NCBI GenBank assembly: GCA_020723385.1 | Contig: DYIZ01000054.1 | Location: 1 to 37,183 of the forward strand | From: Candidatus Aquidulcis sp. | GTDB lineage: Bacteria; Chloroflexota; Anaerolineae; Anaerolineales; UBA4823 | DNA: 37,183 bases | Direction of reading: 5' to 3' | Position numbers and translations under genes: made by a program | Notes under the pieces: generated by a model | What the model saw: only the letters and a program-made list of their open reading frames with translations | Told to the model about the DNA's origin: nothing | Database searches by the model: none | In this document: positions 8,589 to 16,069 of the stretch, one piece after another | Layout of the letters: every line of letters starts with the position of its first letter | Position numbering within the stretch: the first letter of the stretch is position 1

Positions 8589-9875
8589 ATGTCCTCCCCT
8601 CTCCCCCATCCCCCACAAGATTTGCTCCCCCTCGCCATGATCGGTCCGGTGACCGAAAGCTGGGGCGGGGAACGCCATCTCGGCGGCGTCTCGGCCTACG
8701 TGCAGGGGCTGGCTTCAGCCATCGCCGGAATTGGCGGGGTGAAGCTGTCTCTCCTGGCAGACAATACGAATGCAGCCAGGCCGCCAACCGGGCTTTCACT
8801 CCCTGATCGGCTCCAACTCGCCGTCATGTGCCGCCTGGCGGGCCGCGCCGCCCCAACTGCGGTCGCTGCTCTCGGAGGAGGCCGGCTGGCAAAAATGGCG
8901 TGGCGATTGGCGACGCTAAACACGTACGCCATCCCCCTGGCGCAGAAATTACGTTACGTGGACCGCGCCGCCAATTACGACCGCTTTTTGCGTCAGGCGC
9001 GGCCAGATCTGATCCATGTCGCCCATGCCGAGTTTCGCCAATTCCTCTGCCAGCGCATCGTGCGCTCGCCGCTGCCGATTGTGGCTTCGGTGCTCAGCGC
9101 CACAATCTTCTTGCGATCCTCGCCGGAGTGGCTCACCCGGATGACGAAAGACAACTTCGACTCCGCGGCGCGGCTGCTGCCGTGCAGCAATTTCGTAAAA
9201 GAAGCTATCCGGCCCTACGTGGCGCGCCCCGAGCGGATGGTCGTCATCCCCAACGGGACAGACGCCTCCCGCTTCCGCCTCACCCCGCAGGCCGAGGCGC
9301 GTACGGCACTCGGGTTGGCTCCCGATGAGTTCATCGTCCTATTCACCGGTGGGCTGATCGTTCCCAAAGGCGTTCACCTTCTCACGAAAGCATTCGCCCA
9401 AAGCTTTGCCCAACGCCCCGGGACGCGGCTGGTTTTCGTCGGCAAGGGACCGGAGGCCGCATCCATCCAGAAGATGGCAAGCGAGCTGGGCATCGGCAGC
9501 CAGGTGACGCTGACCGGTTTCCGCCCGGATGACGAGCTTCCCGCCTGGTATGCCGCCTGCGATGTGTTTGCCCTCCCGTCCCAATCCGAGGGATTATCAG
9601 GCTCGCTGCTGGAAGCTATGGCGACCGGCAAACCTGTCGTGACCACCTATCCCGATCTTGGCGCGCACGATGCGGTCGAAGATGGCGTCAACGGCTTTCT
9701 CGTTCACTTTGGAGACGCCGACGCACTGGCAGCCGCACTGGAGAAGCTCTACCAATCGCCTGAATTGGCCCAGCGCATGGGGATCGAGGCCCGGTGGAAA
9801 ATCGAGAGCACCTTCGACTGGCCGAACATCGCCCGGCAAGTGAAGCAAATCTACAACGAGGTGCTGGCAGAATGA
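8589..9875 (+). CDS. GT4 glycosyltransferase with full EX7E motif
   Basis: This 428-residue protein is a standard GT4 enzyme: N-terminal GGVSAYVQGLA acceptor-side loop, VIPNGTDASRF hinge, LFTGGLIVPKGVHLLTKAF, VFVGKGPE, and an EGLSGSLLEAMATGKPVV motif with both glutamates of the family EX7E signature. It should be a retaining transferase using a nucleotide sugar. Start choice is uncertain: TTG 8559, ATG 8589 and ATG 8637 are all in frame. Conserved sequence begins near MIGPVTE at 8637, so the ATG at 8589 or 8637 is likely. No ribosome site is visible; the ATG at 8589 closes a run of 8-nt repeats. The stop overlaps the next gene by 4 nt. Confidence 0.87.
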   Translation: MSSPLPHPPQDLLPLAMIGPVTESWGGERHLGGVSAYVQGLASAIAGIGGVKLSLLADNTNAARPPTGLSLPDRLQLAVMCRLAGRAAPTAVAALGGGRLAKMAWRLATLNTYAIPLAQKLRYVDRAANYDRFLRQARPDLIHVAHAEFRQFLCQRIVRSPLPIVASVLSATIFLRSSPEWLTRMTKDNFDSAARLLPCSNFVKEAIRPYVARPERMVVIPNGTDASRFRLTPQAEARTALGLAPDEFIVLFTGGLIVPKGVHLLTKAFAQSFAQRPGTRLVFVGKGPEAASIQKMASELGIGSQVTLTGFRPDDELPAWYAACDVFALPSQSEGLSGSLLEAMATGKPVVTTYPDLGAHDAVEDGVNGFLVHFGDADALAAALEKLYQSPELAQRMGIEARWKIESTFDWPNIARQVKQIYNEVLAE

Positions 9876-11020
9876 ATTTGGACGCAGCTTTGACGCGCGG
9901 CTTCGCCTGGCTCGAGAATAACGGCTGGGCCGGGTACGACCCCTACGATGTGCGCGGCACATCTCTTTTCGTGCGATTGAACAAGCGCAGGCTGACCAGC
10001 GCGGCCTTCAAAATCTATTCTTTCCTGTTCCCGTTGGCGGCGCGGCAAACATTGAAAGTCATTCCGCAAATCAACGCCAAAGCCGTGGCGCTGATCGCCC
10101 ACGCTTACCTCGACCGCTACGCGGTTAGCCGCAGTTCCTACGATCTGGAGCAGGCCCAATCGGCGCTGAATTGGCTGGTCGAGCACCCCAGCAATGGTTA
10201 CGCCGGTCTGTGCTGGGGCTACCCGTTCGATTGGGATAACCGAACTTTCATCCCGAAGGGCACGCCCTCCAGCGTAGTCACGGCGATTGCCCTCGAGGCC
10301 TTCCTGCGTGCACATGAACTTCTCGGCGAGCAACGTTACCTGGAAACCGCCCAAAGCTGTGCGGCCTTCATCACACAAGACTTGAACCGCGACGAGATTT
10401 CCGCTGACGAGCTGTGTTTCAGCTACACTCCGCTCGACCACTGGCACGTTCACAACGCCAACCTGTTTTCATGCGCCACACTGGCTCGCGTCAGCCAGTT
10501 GACCTCCGACTCGACCTGGGATGATCTCATCCGGCGGGGGACACGTTACACGCTGAACGCCCAGCGCCCGGATGGCGCGTGGGCCTATTGGGGGCCGCCC
10601 GACCGGGGGATTTACATGGTTGATCATTATCACACCGGCTATGTGCTGCGCTGCCTGGATGCAATTCGCCGACATCTCGAAATTCCCAGCCTCGACCAGG
10701 CTGTCGAGCGCGGCTACCAGTTCTACCGCCAGCAGCTTTTCACCGCTAACGGCCTGCCCAAGCGCACCGAAAGCGATCTCTACCCGGTTGACATCCATAG
10801 CTGCGCCGAGGCAATCATCTGCCTGACCCATTTCGGCGCTCGCTATCCCGATGGGCTGACCCTCGCCCGGCAGGTGGCAGACTGGACAGCCGCACACATG
10901 CAGGCCGGCGATGGCCATTTCTACTACCGCAAATACCCTGCCCTGACCATCCGCATCCCGTTCGTGCGCTGGTCGCAAGCCTGGATGCTGCGAGCCTTGA
11001 GCAGCCTGCTCGTTACCTAG
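9872..11020 (+). CDS. Alpha/alpha-toroid (six-hairpin glycosidase-like) protein
   Basis: This 382-residue protein is made of repeated helix hairpins with aromatic-rich turns such as GYAGLCWGYPFDW, DGAWAYWGPPD, VDHYHTGYVLRCLD and VDIHSCAEAIICL, as in six-hairpin glycosidase or terpene-cyclase-like toroids. Proteins of this type recur in polysaccharide loci, where they may cut, trim or modify the chain; the reaction is unknown. No signal peptide is visible, so it is probably cytoplasmic. The ATG at 9872 overlaps the stop of the glycosyltransferase before it. The 26 residues upstream in the same frame (from 9794) belong to that gene's shadow and were excluded. Confidence 0.6.
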   Translation: MNLDAALTRGFAWLENNGWAGYDPYDVRGTSLFVRLNKRRLTSAAFKIYSFLFPLAARQTLKVIPQINAKAVALIAHAYLDRYAVSRSSYDLEQAQSALNWLVEHPSNGYAGLCWGYPFDWDNRTFIPKGTPSSVVTAIALEAFLRAHELLGEQRYLETAQSCAAFITQDLNRDEISADELCFSYTPLDHWHVHNANLFSCATLARVSQLTSDSTWDDLIRRGTRYTLNAQRPDGAWAYWGPPDRGIYMVDHYHTGYVLRCLDAIRRHLEIPSLDQAVERGYQFYRQQLFTANGLPKRTESDLYPVDIHSCAEAIICLTHFGARYPDGLTLARQVADWTAAHMQAGDGHFYYRKYPALTIRIPFVRWSQAWMLRALSSLLVT

Positions 11021-11107
11021 GGCGGGCACACAGGCCCGCCCCGACGCCCGCCCCGACTCTCGTTCCCATGCTCCGCGTGGGAACGCACTACCCGACGCTC
11101 CGCGTCG
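11021..11107. repeat. Palindromic spacer repeats after the toroid gene
   Basis: The spacer holds two or three dyads. GGCGGGC (11021-11027) pairs with GCCCGCC (11034-11040) directly after the stop codon and could end transcription. CGTTCCCA (11061-11068) pairs with TGGGAACG (11078-11085); this GTTCCCA...TGGGAAC type palindrome resembles dispersed repeats known from many bacterial genomes. A GACGCTCCGCGTC arm pair follows at 11094-11106. Confidence 0.6.
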
Positions 11108-11118
11108 CATATGATCTG

Positions 11119-12273
11119 ATGACACACATTTTGATGCTCCTCTCCAACGCCTTTCGCCCCGACCCGCGTGTCGCCCGCGAAGCCGCCGCGCTGCTCGCGC
11201 TGGGCTACCGCGTGACCATCCTGTGCTGGGATCGCAAGAGCGAATTTCCAGAGCGCGATACATTCGAAGGGGCTGATATCATCCGGGTGAAAAACATCGT
11301 CACCATCTATGGCGCTGGGGCGCGCCAACTGCTCTATACCCCCCGCTTTTGGGGCGAGGCCATCCGCATCGGGCGCACCCTTCACCCTGATGCCATTCAC
11401 TGCCACGACCTGGACACGCTCTACGCCGGGATACAACTCAAAAAGCATTTCGGATGCCCGCTGGTCTACGACGCCCACGAGGATTACCCGGCGCTGATGA
11501 CGCTCTACCTGCCTCGGTTTATGATCCCGTGGCTCTCGTGGCTGGAAAGCCGCCTGCTCAAGCAGGTAGATGCCACCATCACCGCCAGCTCGGTTTTTGC
11601 CGATAAATTACGCGCCAGGGGTATCGAGTCGGTCACGACCATCGGCAATTATCAGTCTTTGGAGCCATACGACGCCGTAACCGATGCCGAGGTCGCCGCC
11701 GAGCGCGCCCGTCTGGGGCTGAAACCCGACGATTTCGTGGCGGCTTACATCGGCGGTTTCACCCGCAACCGCCAACTGCTCCCGCTGATCGAGGCTGCCC
11801 GCCAACTGCCGGATGTCCAGGTGTTGCTGTGGGGCGACGGGCATCAAAAAGATGCCATCCAGGCCGCCGTGGCAACGGTTGCCAATGCCCGCTATCTCGG
11901 CTGGCTGCCTGCCGCCCAGGTGCCGCTCTGCACCCGGCTGGCGGACATCATCTTCTATTGTCTGCGTCCCGATTATCCCGGCGCAATCTACAACGCTCCC
12001 AACACCCTCTCGAACGCCATGGCTGCCGCTCGTCCAATCATTGCCAACGATGTCGGCGACCTGGGGCGCATCGTCGCCCAGTCCGGGTGCGGGCTGCTCC
12101 TCCCCGAGGTCACACCGGAGGCCATTTGCCAGGCCATCAGCGCTCTGCGCGACCCCGCCGCCCGCAAAAAGCTAGGCCAGGCCGGGCGCGCCGCCGCGGA
12201 AACCACGTATAATTGGGCGGCTGCCGGGCAGTCTCTTCGCGAAATCTACGAGAAGCTCATTCGGCCAGATTGA
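11119..12273 (+). CDS. GT4-like glycosyltransferase
   Basis: This 384-residue protein starts THILMLLSNAFRPDPRVARE, a common opening of GT4 enzymes in exopolysaccharide loci. It continues with AIHCHDLDTLYAG, VYDAHEDYP and a C-terminal domain with YIGGFTRNRQLLPLIEAA and LWGDGHQKDAI. The donor-site region (YNAPNTLSNAMAAARPIIAN) lacks the usual first glutamate of EX7E, which is common in this subgroup. The start at 11119 was chosen because the family pattern begins there; the in-frame ATG at 11068 lies in repeat sequence. It probably adds one sugar of the repeat unit. Confidence 0.83.
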   Translation: MTHILMLLSNAFRPDPRVAREAAALLALGYRVTILCWDRKSEFPERDTFEGADIIRVKNIVTIYGAGARQLLYTPRFWGEAIRIGRTLHPDAIHCHDLDTLYAGIQLKKHFGCPLVYDAHEDYPALMTLYLPRFMIPWLSWLESRLLKQVDATITASSVFADKLRARGIESVTTIGNYQSLEPYDAVTDAEVAAERARLGLKPDDFVAAYIGGFTRNRQLLPLIEAARQLPDVQVLLWGDGHQKDAIQAAVATVANARYLGWLPAAQVPLCTRLADIIFYCLRPDYPGAIYNAPNTLSNAMAAARPIIANDVGDLGRIVAQSGCGLLLPEVTPEAICQAISALRDPAARKKLGQAGRAAAETTYNWAAAGQSLREIYEKLIRPD

Positions 12274-12290
12274 AAGATACCTTACGTTCT

Positions 12291-12342
12291 ACCTGCCCTG
12301 CCACCTGTTTACCTGATACCTGATTACCTGCTTACCATCTCC
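12291..12342 (+). repeat. Degenerate 8-nt tandem repeat before a start codon
   Basis: The element ACCTG occurs at 12291, 12303, 12311, 12318 and 12326, with ACCAT at 12334. Steps are 12, 8, 7, 8 and 8 nt and the consensus is ACCTGNTT. The run ends a few bases before the ATG at 12343, and no Shine-Dalgarno sequence is visible. Confidence 0.75.
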
Positions 12343-13581
12343 ATGCGCATCCTCTACCTCTCCCAATACTTCCCCCCCGAAGCTGGAGCCACCCAAACCC
12401 GCGCCCACGAAATGGCGCGCAACTGGGTGCGGCTTGGCCACGCTGTGACCATGATCGGCGAAGTGCCCAACCACCCATCGGGAATCATCCCGACCGAGTA
12501 CCGCGGCAAGCTGTGGGAGCGCAAACCCCTCGATGGGATTGACGTAATCCGCGTGTGGGTGAAGGCCTCGCCGGTCAAGAATTTCCGCAACCGGATGCTG
12601 TTCTACTTGACCTTCATGGTCAACGCCGCGCTGGCCGGGCTGTTTCTGGCGCGCGGCAAATTCGACCTGATCTATGCCTCGTCGCCGCCGCTGTTCGTGG
12701 GCGGGGCGGCGCTGGCGATCAGCTTCCTGCGCCGGATTCCGCTCGTCTTCGAGGTGCGCGACCTTTGGCCAGAGAGCGCCGTGGCGCTCGGGGAATTGTC
12801 CAGCCCGAAGGCGGTGGCGCTGGCGACAAAGCTCGAAGTCGCCTGTTACCGCCGCGCCCGCAAGATCATCGTTGTCACCGAGGGGATTCAGGATAAGCTG
12901 CTCGCACGCGGCTACCCGGCTGACAAAGTGATCCTGGTTCCAAATGGTGCCAACATCGCCATGTTTCGCTTCGATCCGGGGAAGCGCGCCCAGACGCGTG
13001 CCGAATGGGGCATTGCGGAGGAAAAATTCGTGGCGATCTACGCCGGGATTCACGGCGTCGCCCAGGGGTTGGAGACGCTCGTCGAGGCGGCGCGCCGCCT
13101 GCAATCCGAGGCGGGCATACATTTCCTCCTCGTCGGCGAAGGCCCCAAAAAGGCCGAGATCGCCGCGCTCGTCGCCGAGTACGGCCTGACCAACGTCACC
13201 CTGATGCCCGAACAGCCGCGCGAAGCCATGCCTACGCTGCTCTCCGCCGCCGATGCTGCCATCATCCCGCTCAAAAAGCTCGATTTGTTCAAAGGCGCTC
13301 TGCCCTCCAAGCTGTTCGACGCCTGGGCCTGCGAGCGGCCAGTGCTGCTCTCGGTGGATGGTGAAGCTCGGAAAGTAATGGAGGCCGCCCAGGGTGGCCT
13401 GTTCGTCCCGCCCGAAGACCCCGCCGCCCTGGCCGAAGCCATCCTGTCTCTCGAAGCCGATCCCGATTTGCGCGCCGAGATGGGCCGCCGGGGGAGGGCA
13501 TTCACCGAGCAAAACTACTCCCGCCAGGCGCTGGCCGAGAGATTAGCGGGAATACTGGATTCGGTGAGCAGTGAGCAGTAA
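12343..13581 (+). CDS. GT4 glycosyltransferase, WbuB-like
   Basis: This 412-residue protein opens with MRILYLSQYFPPEAGATQTR and has EVPNHPSGII, VFEVRDLWPESAVALGEL, VVTEGIQDKL, VPNGANIAMF and LPSKLFDAWACERPVLL. This set matches the WbuB/FucNAc-transferase-like branch of GT4, which adds an N-acetylated amino sugar to a lipid-linked acceptor in O-antigen synthesis. That fits the amino-sugar genes in this locus. The donor-site glutamate of the branch (LFEY) is Asp here (LFDA). The start ATG follows an 8-nt repeat tract rather than a ribosome site. Confidence 0.88.
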   Translation: MRILYLSQYFPPEAGATQTRAHEMARNWVRLGHAVTMIGEVPNHPSGIIPTEYRGKLWERKPLDGIDVIRVWVKASPVKNFRNRMLFYLTFMVNAALAGLFLARGKFDLIYASSPPLFVGGAALAISFLRRIPLVFEVRDLWPESAVALGELSSPKAVALATKLEVACYRRARKIIVVTEGIQDKLLARGYPADKVILVPNGANIAMFRFDPGKRAQTRAEWGIAEEKFVAIYAGIHGVAQGLETLVEAARRLQSEAGIHFLLVGEGPKKAEIAALVAEYGLTNVTLMPEQPREAMPTLLSAADAAIIPLKKLDLFKGALPSKLFDAWACERPVLLSVDGEARKVMEAAQGGLFVPPEDPAALAEAILSLEADPDLRAEMGRRGRAFTEQNYSRQALAERLAGILDSVSSEQ

Positions 13582-13628
13582 TCAGTGATCAGTAACCTGG
13601 CCACCTGACAGGTTACGAAACAGGCACT

Positions 13629-13687
13629 CTGAGCGTAGTCGAAGAGCGCCGAATCGCCTGGAAACCGCATCCTTCGACTGCGCTCAG
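13629..13687. repeat. Inverted 16-nt repeat, copy 1
   Basis: CTGAGCGTAGTCGAAG (13629-13644) faces CTTCGACTGCGCTCAG (13672-13687), its reverse complement with one mismatch. The first arm is identical to 17598-17613. This TTCGACT(A/G)CGCTCAG type is a dispersed repeat seen in many bacterial genomes (established pattern; copy number here not computable). Confidence 0.75.
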
Positions 13688-13701
13688 GATGCTTCTCTCG
13701 A

Positions 13702-13749
13702 AACTATCCAACCATCAAACTATCAGATCATCAGACTATCAAACTATGA
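13702..13749 (+). repeat. Six 8-nt tandem repeats ending in the wecB start codon
   Basis: Six consecutive 8-nt units with consensus RACTATCA run from 13702 to 13749 without a gap. The last unit, AACTATGA, supplies the ATG at 13746. No ribosome site is visible within it. Confidence 0.85.
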
Positions 13750-14825
13750 AACTCATTCACATCGTCGGCGCACGACCCAACTTCATGAAAGCCGCCCCGC
13801 TGCTGCGGGCGCTGGCTGTTTACCCGCACGTTCAAAACCTGCTCGTCCACACCGGGCAGCACTACGACGAGAACATGTCCGATGTGTTCTTCGACGATCT
13901 CCACTTGCCCCGCCCCGACATCAACCTGGGCGTCGGCTCCGGCTCACACGCTGAACAAACTGCCAATGTCATGCTGCGCTTCGAGCCGGTGCTGCTCGAA
14001 CACAAACCTGATGGGGTTGTCGTGTTTGGCGATGTCAACTCGACCATCGCCTGCGCGCTGGTGGCAGCCAAGCTGCATATCCCCGTGGTGCATGTCGAAG
14101 CCGGGGTGCGCAGCTTCGACCGGATGATGCCGGAGGAGATCAACCGCGTGTTGACCGACGCCCTGGCTGATTTGTGTTTCACCCCGTCACGCGAGGCCAA
14201 CGACAATCTGCGCCGGGAGGGGATTGCAGAGGAGAAAATTCATTTCGCCGGGAATGTGATGGTGGATGCCCTGCTCGAGGCCGCCGCCATCGCCAGCCAA
14301 CGGGAAAGCTGGACCCGCTGGAATCTGCACCCCCAGGGGTACGCGGTCACCACCCTGCACCGCGCCGCCAACGTGGACGACCCGGCCACACTGGCGAGAT
14401 TACTGTCAACTCTCTCTATACTGGCTATACGCATACCAATCGTGTTCCCCATCCACCCACGCACAGCCAAACGGCTGGTCGAATCTGGCATCCCCACCGA
14501 TGCGCCAGGACTCATCCTGACTGAGCCGCTCGGTTACCTCGATTTCCTGTGCCTGATGTCGCAAGCCAAGCTGGTGCTGAGCGACTCGGGCGGCATCCAA
14601 TCCGAGACTTCCATGCTCGGCGTGCCCTGCCTGACGCTGCGCGCCAACACCGAATGGGGCGTGACCCTCACCGAGGGCACCAACATCCTGGTCGGAGACG
14701 ATCCGGAGCGTATCCTGGCCGAAGCCGACAAAATCTTGCGCGGCGAAAGCCGCCAGGGGCGCCGCCCCGAATTCTGGGATGGGCAGGCGGCACAACGCAT
14801 CGCCAAAGTGCTGGCGAAGCGCTAA
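13746..14825 (+). CDS. wecB: UDP-N-acetylglucosamine 2-epimerase (non-hydrolysing)
   Basis: This 359-residue protein matches WecB/MnaA, which interconverts UDP-GlcNAc and UDP-ManNAc. Visible motifs are GARPNFMKAAPL (8-19), HTGQHYDENM (35-44), GDVNST (95-100), HVEAGVRS (116-123), PEEINR (129-134), SDSGGIQSE and the C-terminal TEWGVT...GTN pattern. Residues D96, E118 and E131 fall where the catalytic acids of the E. coli enzyme lie. It is the last gene of the glycan cluster and gives ManNAc-type precursors. The ATG at 13746 was chosen because the family begins MKLIHIVGARPN; an in-frame upstream ATG at 13689 lies in repeats. Confidence 0.93.
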   Translation: MKLIHIVGARPNFMKAAPLLRALAVYPHVQNLLVHTGQHYDENMSDVFFDDLHLPRPDINLGVGSGSHAEQTANVMLRFEPVLLEHKPDGVVVFGDVNSTIACALVAAKLHIPVVHVEAGVRSFDRMMPEEINRVLTDALADLCFTPSREANDNLRREGIAEEKIHFAGNVMVDALLEAAAIASQRESWTRWNLHPQGYAVTTLHRAANVDDPATLARLLSTLSILAIRIPIVFPIHPRTAKRLVESGIPTDAPGLILTEPLGYLDFLCLMSQAKLVLSDSGGIQSETSMLGVPCLTLRANTEWGVTLTEGTNILVGDDPERILAEADKILRGESRQGRRPEFWDGQAAQRIAKVLAKR

Positions 14826-14883
14826 ACGGCAGCGTGTCAATCCGTCCATTTCTGATAAAATACATACATGAAAAGAAAAAAAT

Positions 14884-14978
14884 GCAAAGGCTACGAAAGG
14901 CTAACACAAGGGCACAATAAAGGAAATCAAACCTTTATACCTTCGTGAAAACCTTCGTAGCCTTTGTGTTTCAAAATC
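14884..14978. repeat. Spacer dyad of the CAAAGG/CCTTTG type, copy 1
   Basis: This is the 200-nt spacer between wecB and the aldolase gene. The stretch GCAAAGGCTACGAAAGG near 14884 faces CCTTCGTAGCCTTTGTG near 14952, forming a dyad. CCTTTGTGTTTCAAAATC (14961-14978) is an exact reverse complement of 27540-27557 in the pst spacer. No RNA gene is seen here. Confidence 0.75.
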
Positions 14979-15026
14979 CTTTCGCATGACGCGAAGATCT
15001 AATTCTTTGATTATGAGGAGCAAACC

Positions 15027-15971
15027 ATGATCGTCACCACCAAAAAACTCTTCGAGGCGGCTTATGGCAAGTATGCCATTGGCGCGTACAATATCAATAA
15101 CCTCGAGCAAACCATGGGGCTGTTTCGCGGCTGCCTGGACAGCCAGGCCCCCTTCATCATCCAGATCAGCAAAGGGGCGCGCGCGTACACCCATAAAACC
15201 ATGCTCGAGGGTCTGATCCGCGCCGCTGACCAGGTTTTTCCCCAGGCGATTTTCGCCGTCCACCTCGATCATGGCGACGAGGAGACCTGCTACGACTGCA
15301 TCGCCAGCGGTTTCTACAGCTCGGTGATGATTGACGCCTCCCACGAGCCATTCGATGAGAACATCGCCATCGTCAAGCGGGTGGTAGACGCGGCCCATGC
15401 AAAAAACATCGTCGTCGAGGCGGAGCTGGGCCAATTGGGCGGCGTGGAAGAACACGTCAAGGTAGACGAGGCCAACGCCAAGCTGACGGATCCCACGCAG
15501 GCCAAGGAATGCGTCGAGCGCACCGGGGTCGACTCGCTGGCCTGCGCCATCGGCACCAGCCACGGGGCATTCAAATTCTCGGGCAGCCAGGGGCTGCATT
15601 TCGAGGTGCTGGAAGATATTCAGAAGCGCCTGCCGGGCTTCCCGCTGGTGATGCACGGCTCCAGCTCGGTGCCCCAGGATGAGGTCGAGCGCATCAACGC
15701 GGCTGGCGGCAATTTGAAGGGCGCCAAAGGCGTGGACGAAGAACAGTTCAAAGGCGCGGCATTGCTGGGTGTGACCAAAGTCAACATTGACACCGACGGG
15801 CGGCTGGTGTGGACGCGCGTCCACCGCGAGCATTTCCGCGATCATCCCGAAAACTTCGACCTGCGCCCGGTTGGCAAGATCTTCATGGCCGAGTACGCCA
15901 AGTTCATCGCCCACAAGAACGAGAAACTGGGCAGCGCCGGGCAGCTCGAAATCGTGCGGAAGATGATGTAA
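15027..15971 (+). CDS. fba: Class II fructose-bisphosphate aldolase
   Basis: This 314-residue protein is a zinc-dependent class II aldolase, cleaving or forming fructose 1,6-bisphosphate in glycolysis and gluconeogenesis. It has HLDHGDEE with the catalytic Asp81 and zinc ligand His82, VEAELGQLGG (130-139), GTSHG with zinc ligand His179, VMHGSSSVP with His210, and KVNIDTD for phosphate binding. Length fits the family; the related tagatose-bisphosphate aldolases cannot be ruled out. An AGGAG ribosome site lies 9 nt before the ATG. It is followed by a strong hairpin and then a second aldolase gene. Confidence 0.9.
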   Translation: MIVTTKKLFEAAYGKYAIGAYNINNLEQTMGLFRGCLDSQAPFIIQISKGARAYTHKTMLEGLIRAADQVFPQAIFAVHLDHGDEETCYDCIASGFYSSVMIDASHEPFDENIAIVKRVVDAAHAKNIVVEAELGQLGGVEEHVKVDEANAKLTDPTQAKECVERTGVDSLACAIGTSHGAFKFSGSQGLHFEVLEDIQKRLPGFPLVMHGSSSVPQDEVERINAAGGNLKGAKGVDEEQFKGAALLGVTKVNIDTDGRLVWTRVHREHFRDHPENFDLRPVGKIFMAEYAKFIAHKNEKLGSAGQLEIVRKMM

Positions 15972-15975
15972 TTGA

Positions 15976-16038
15976 GAGCCGGAATTTTATGTTTGGGTGT
16001 GCGAAGCACGCCCAAACATAAAATTCCGGTTTTCTCTT
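15976..16038 (+). terminator. Very strong hairpin between the two aldolase genes
   Basis: Arms 15979-16002 and 16006-16029 pair over 24 bp with one G-U wobble and a GAA loop; outer A/G and T/C stretches extend the stem. A TTTTCTCTT tract follows, so it can act as an intrinsic terminator or an RNA-stabilising hairpin at the end of fba. It starts only a few bases after the fba stop. Confidence 0.8.
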
Positions 16039-16069
16039 CAAAGTCGGTAAACAACTCAGGAGGCCCACC

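Noticed and set aside
12289-13512. 407-residue open frame on the - strand across a GT4 gene
   Set aside because: It lies opposite a clear GT4 gene with all family motifs; the long frame is a by-product of high GC and codon bias.
12291-13749. Short repeats in spacers as a possible CRISPR array
   Set aside because: Units are only 8 nt, adjacent and degenerate, without spacers of 30-40 nt and without cas genes.
14835-14861. TGTCAA and TAAAAT as a promoter for the fba gene
   Set aside because: The spacing is only 15 nt and it lies 166 nt before the start with a repeat dyad in between; support is too weak.
14901-15914. 337-residue open frame on the - strand over the fba gene
   Set aside because: The + strand gene has catalytic motifs and a ribosome site; the - strand frame has no recognisable pattern.
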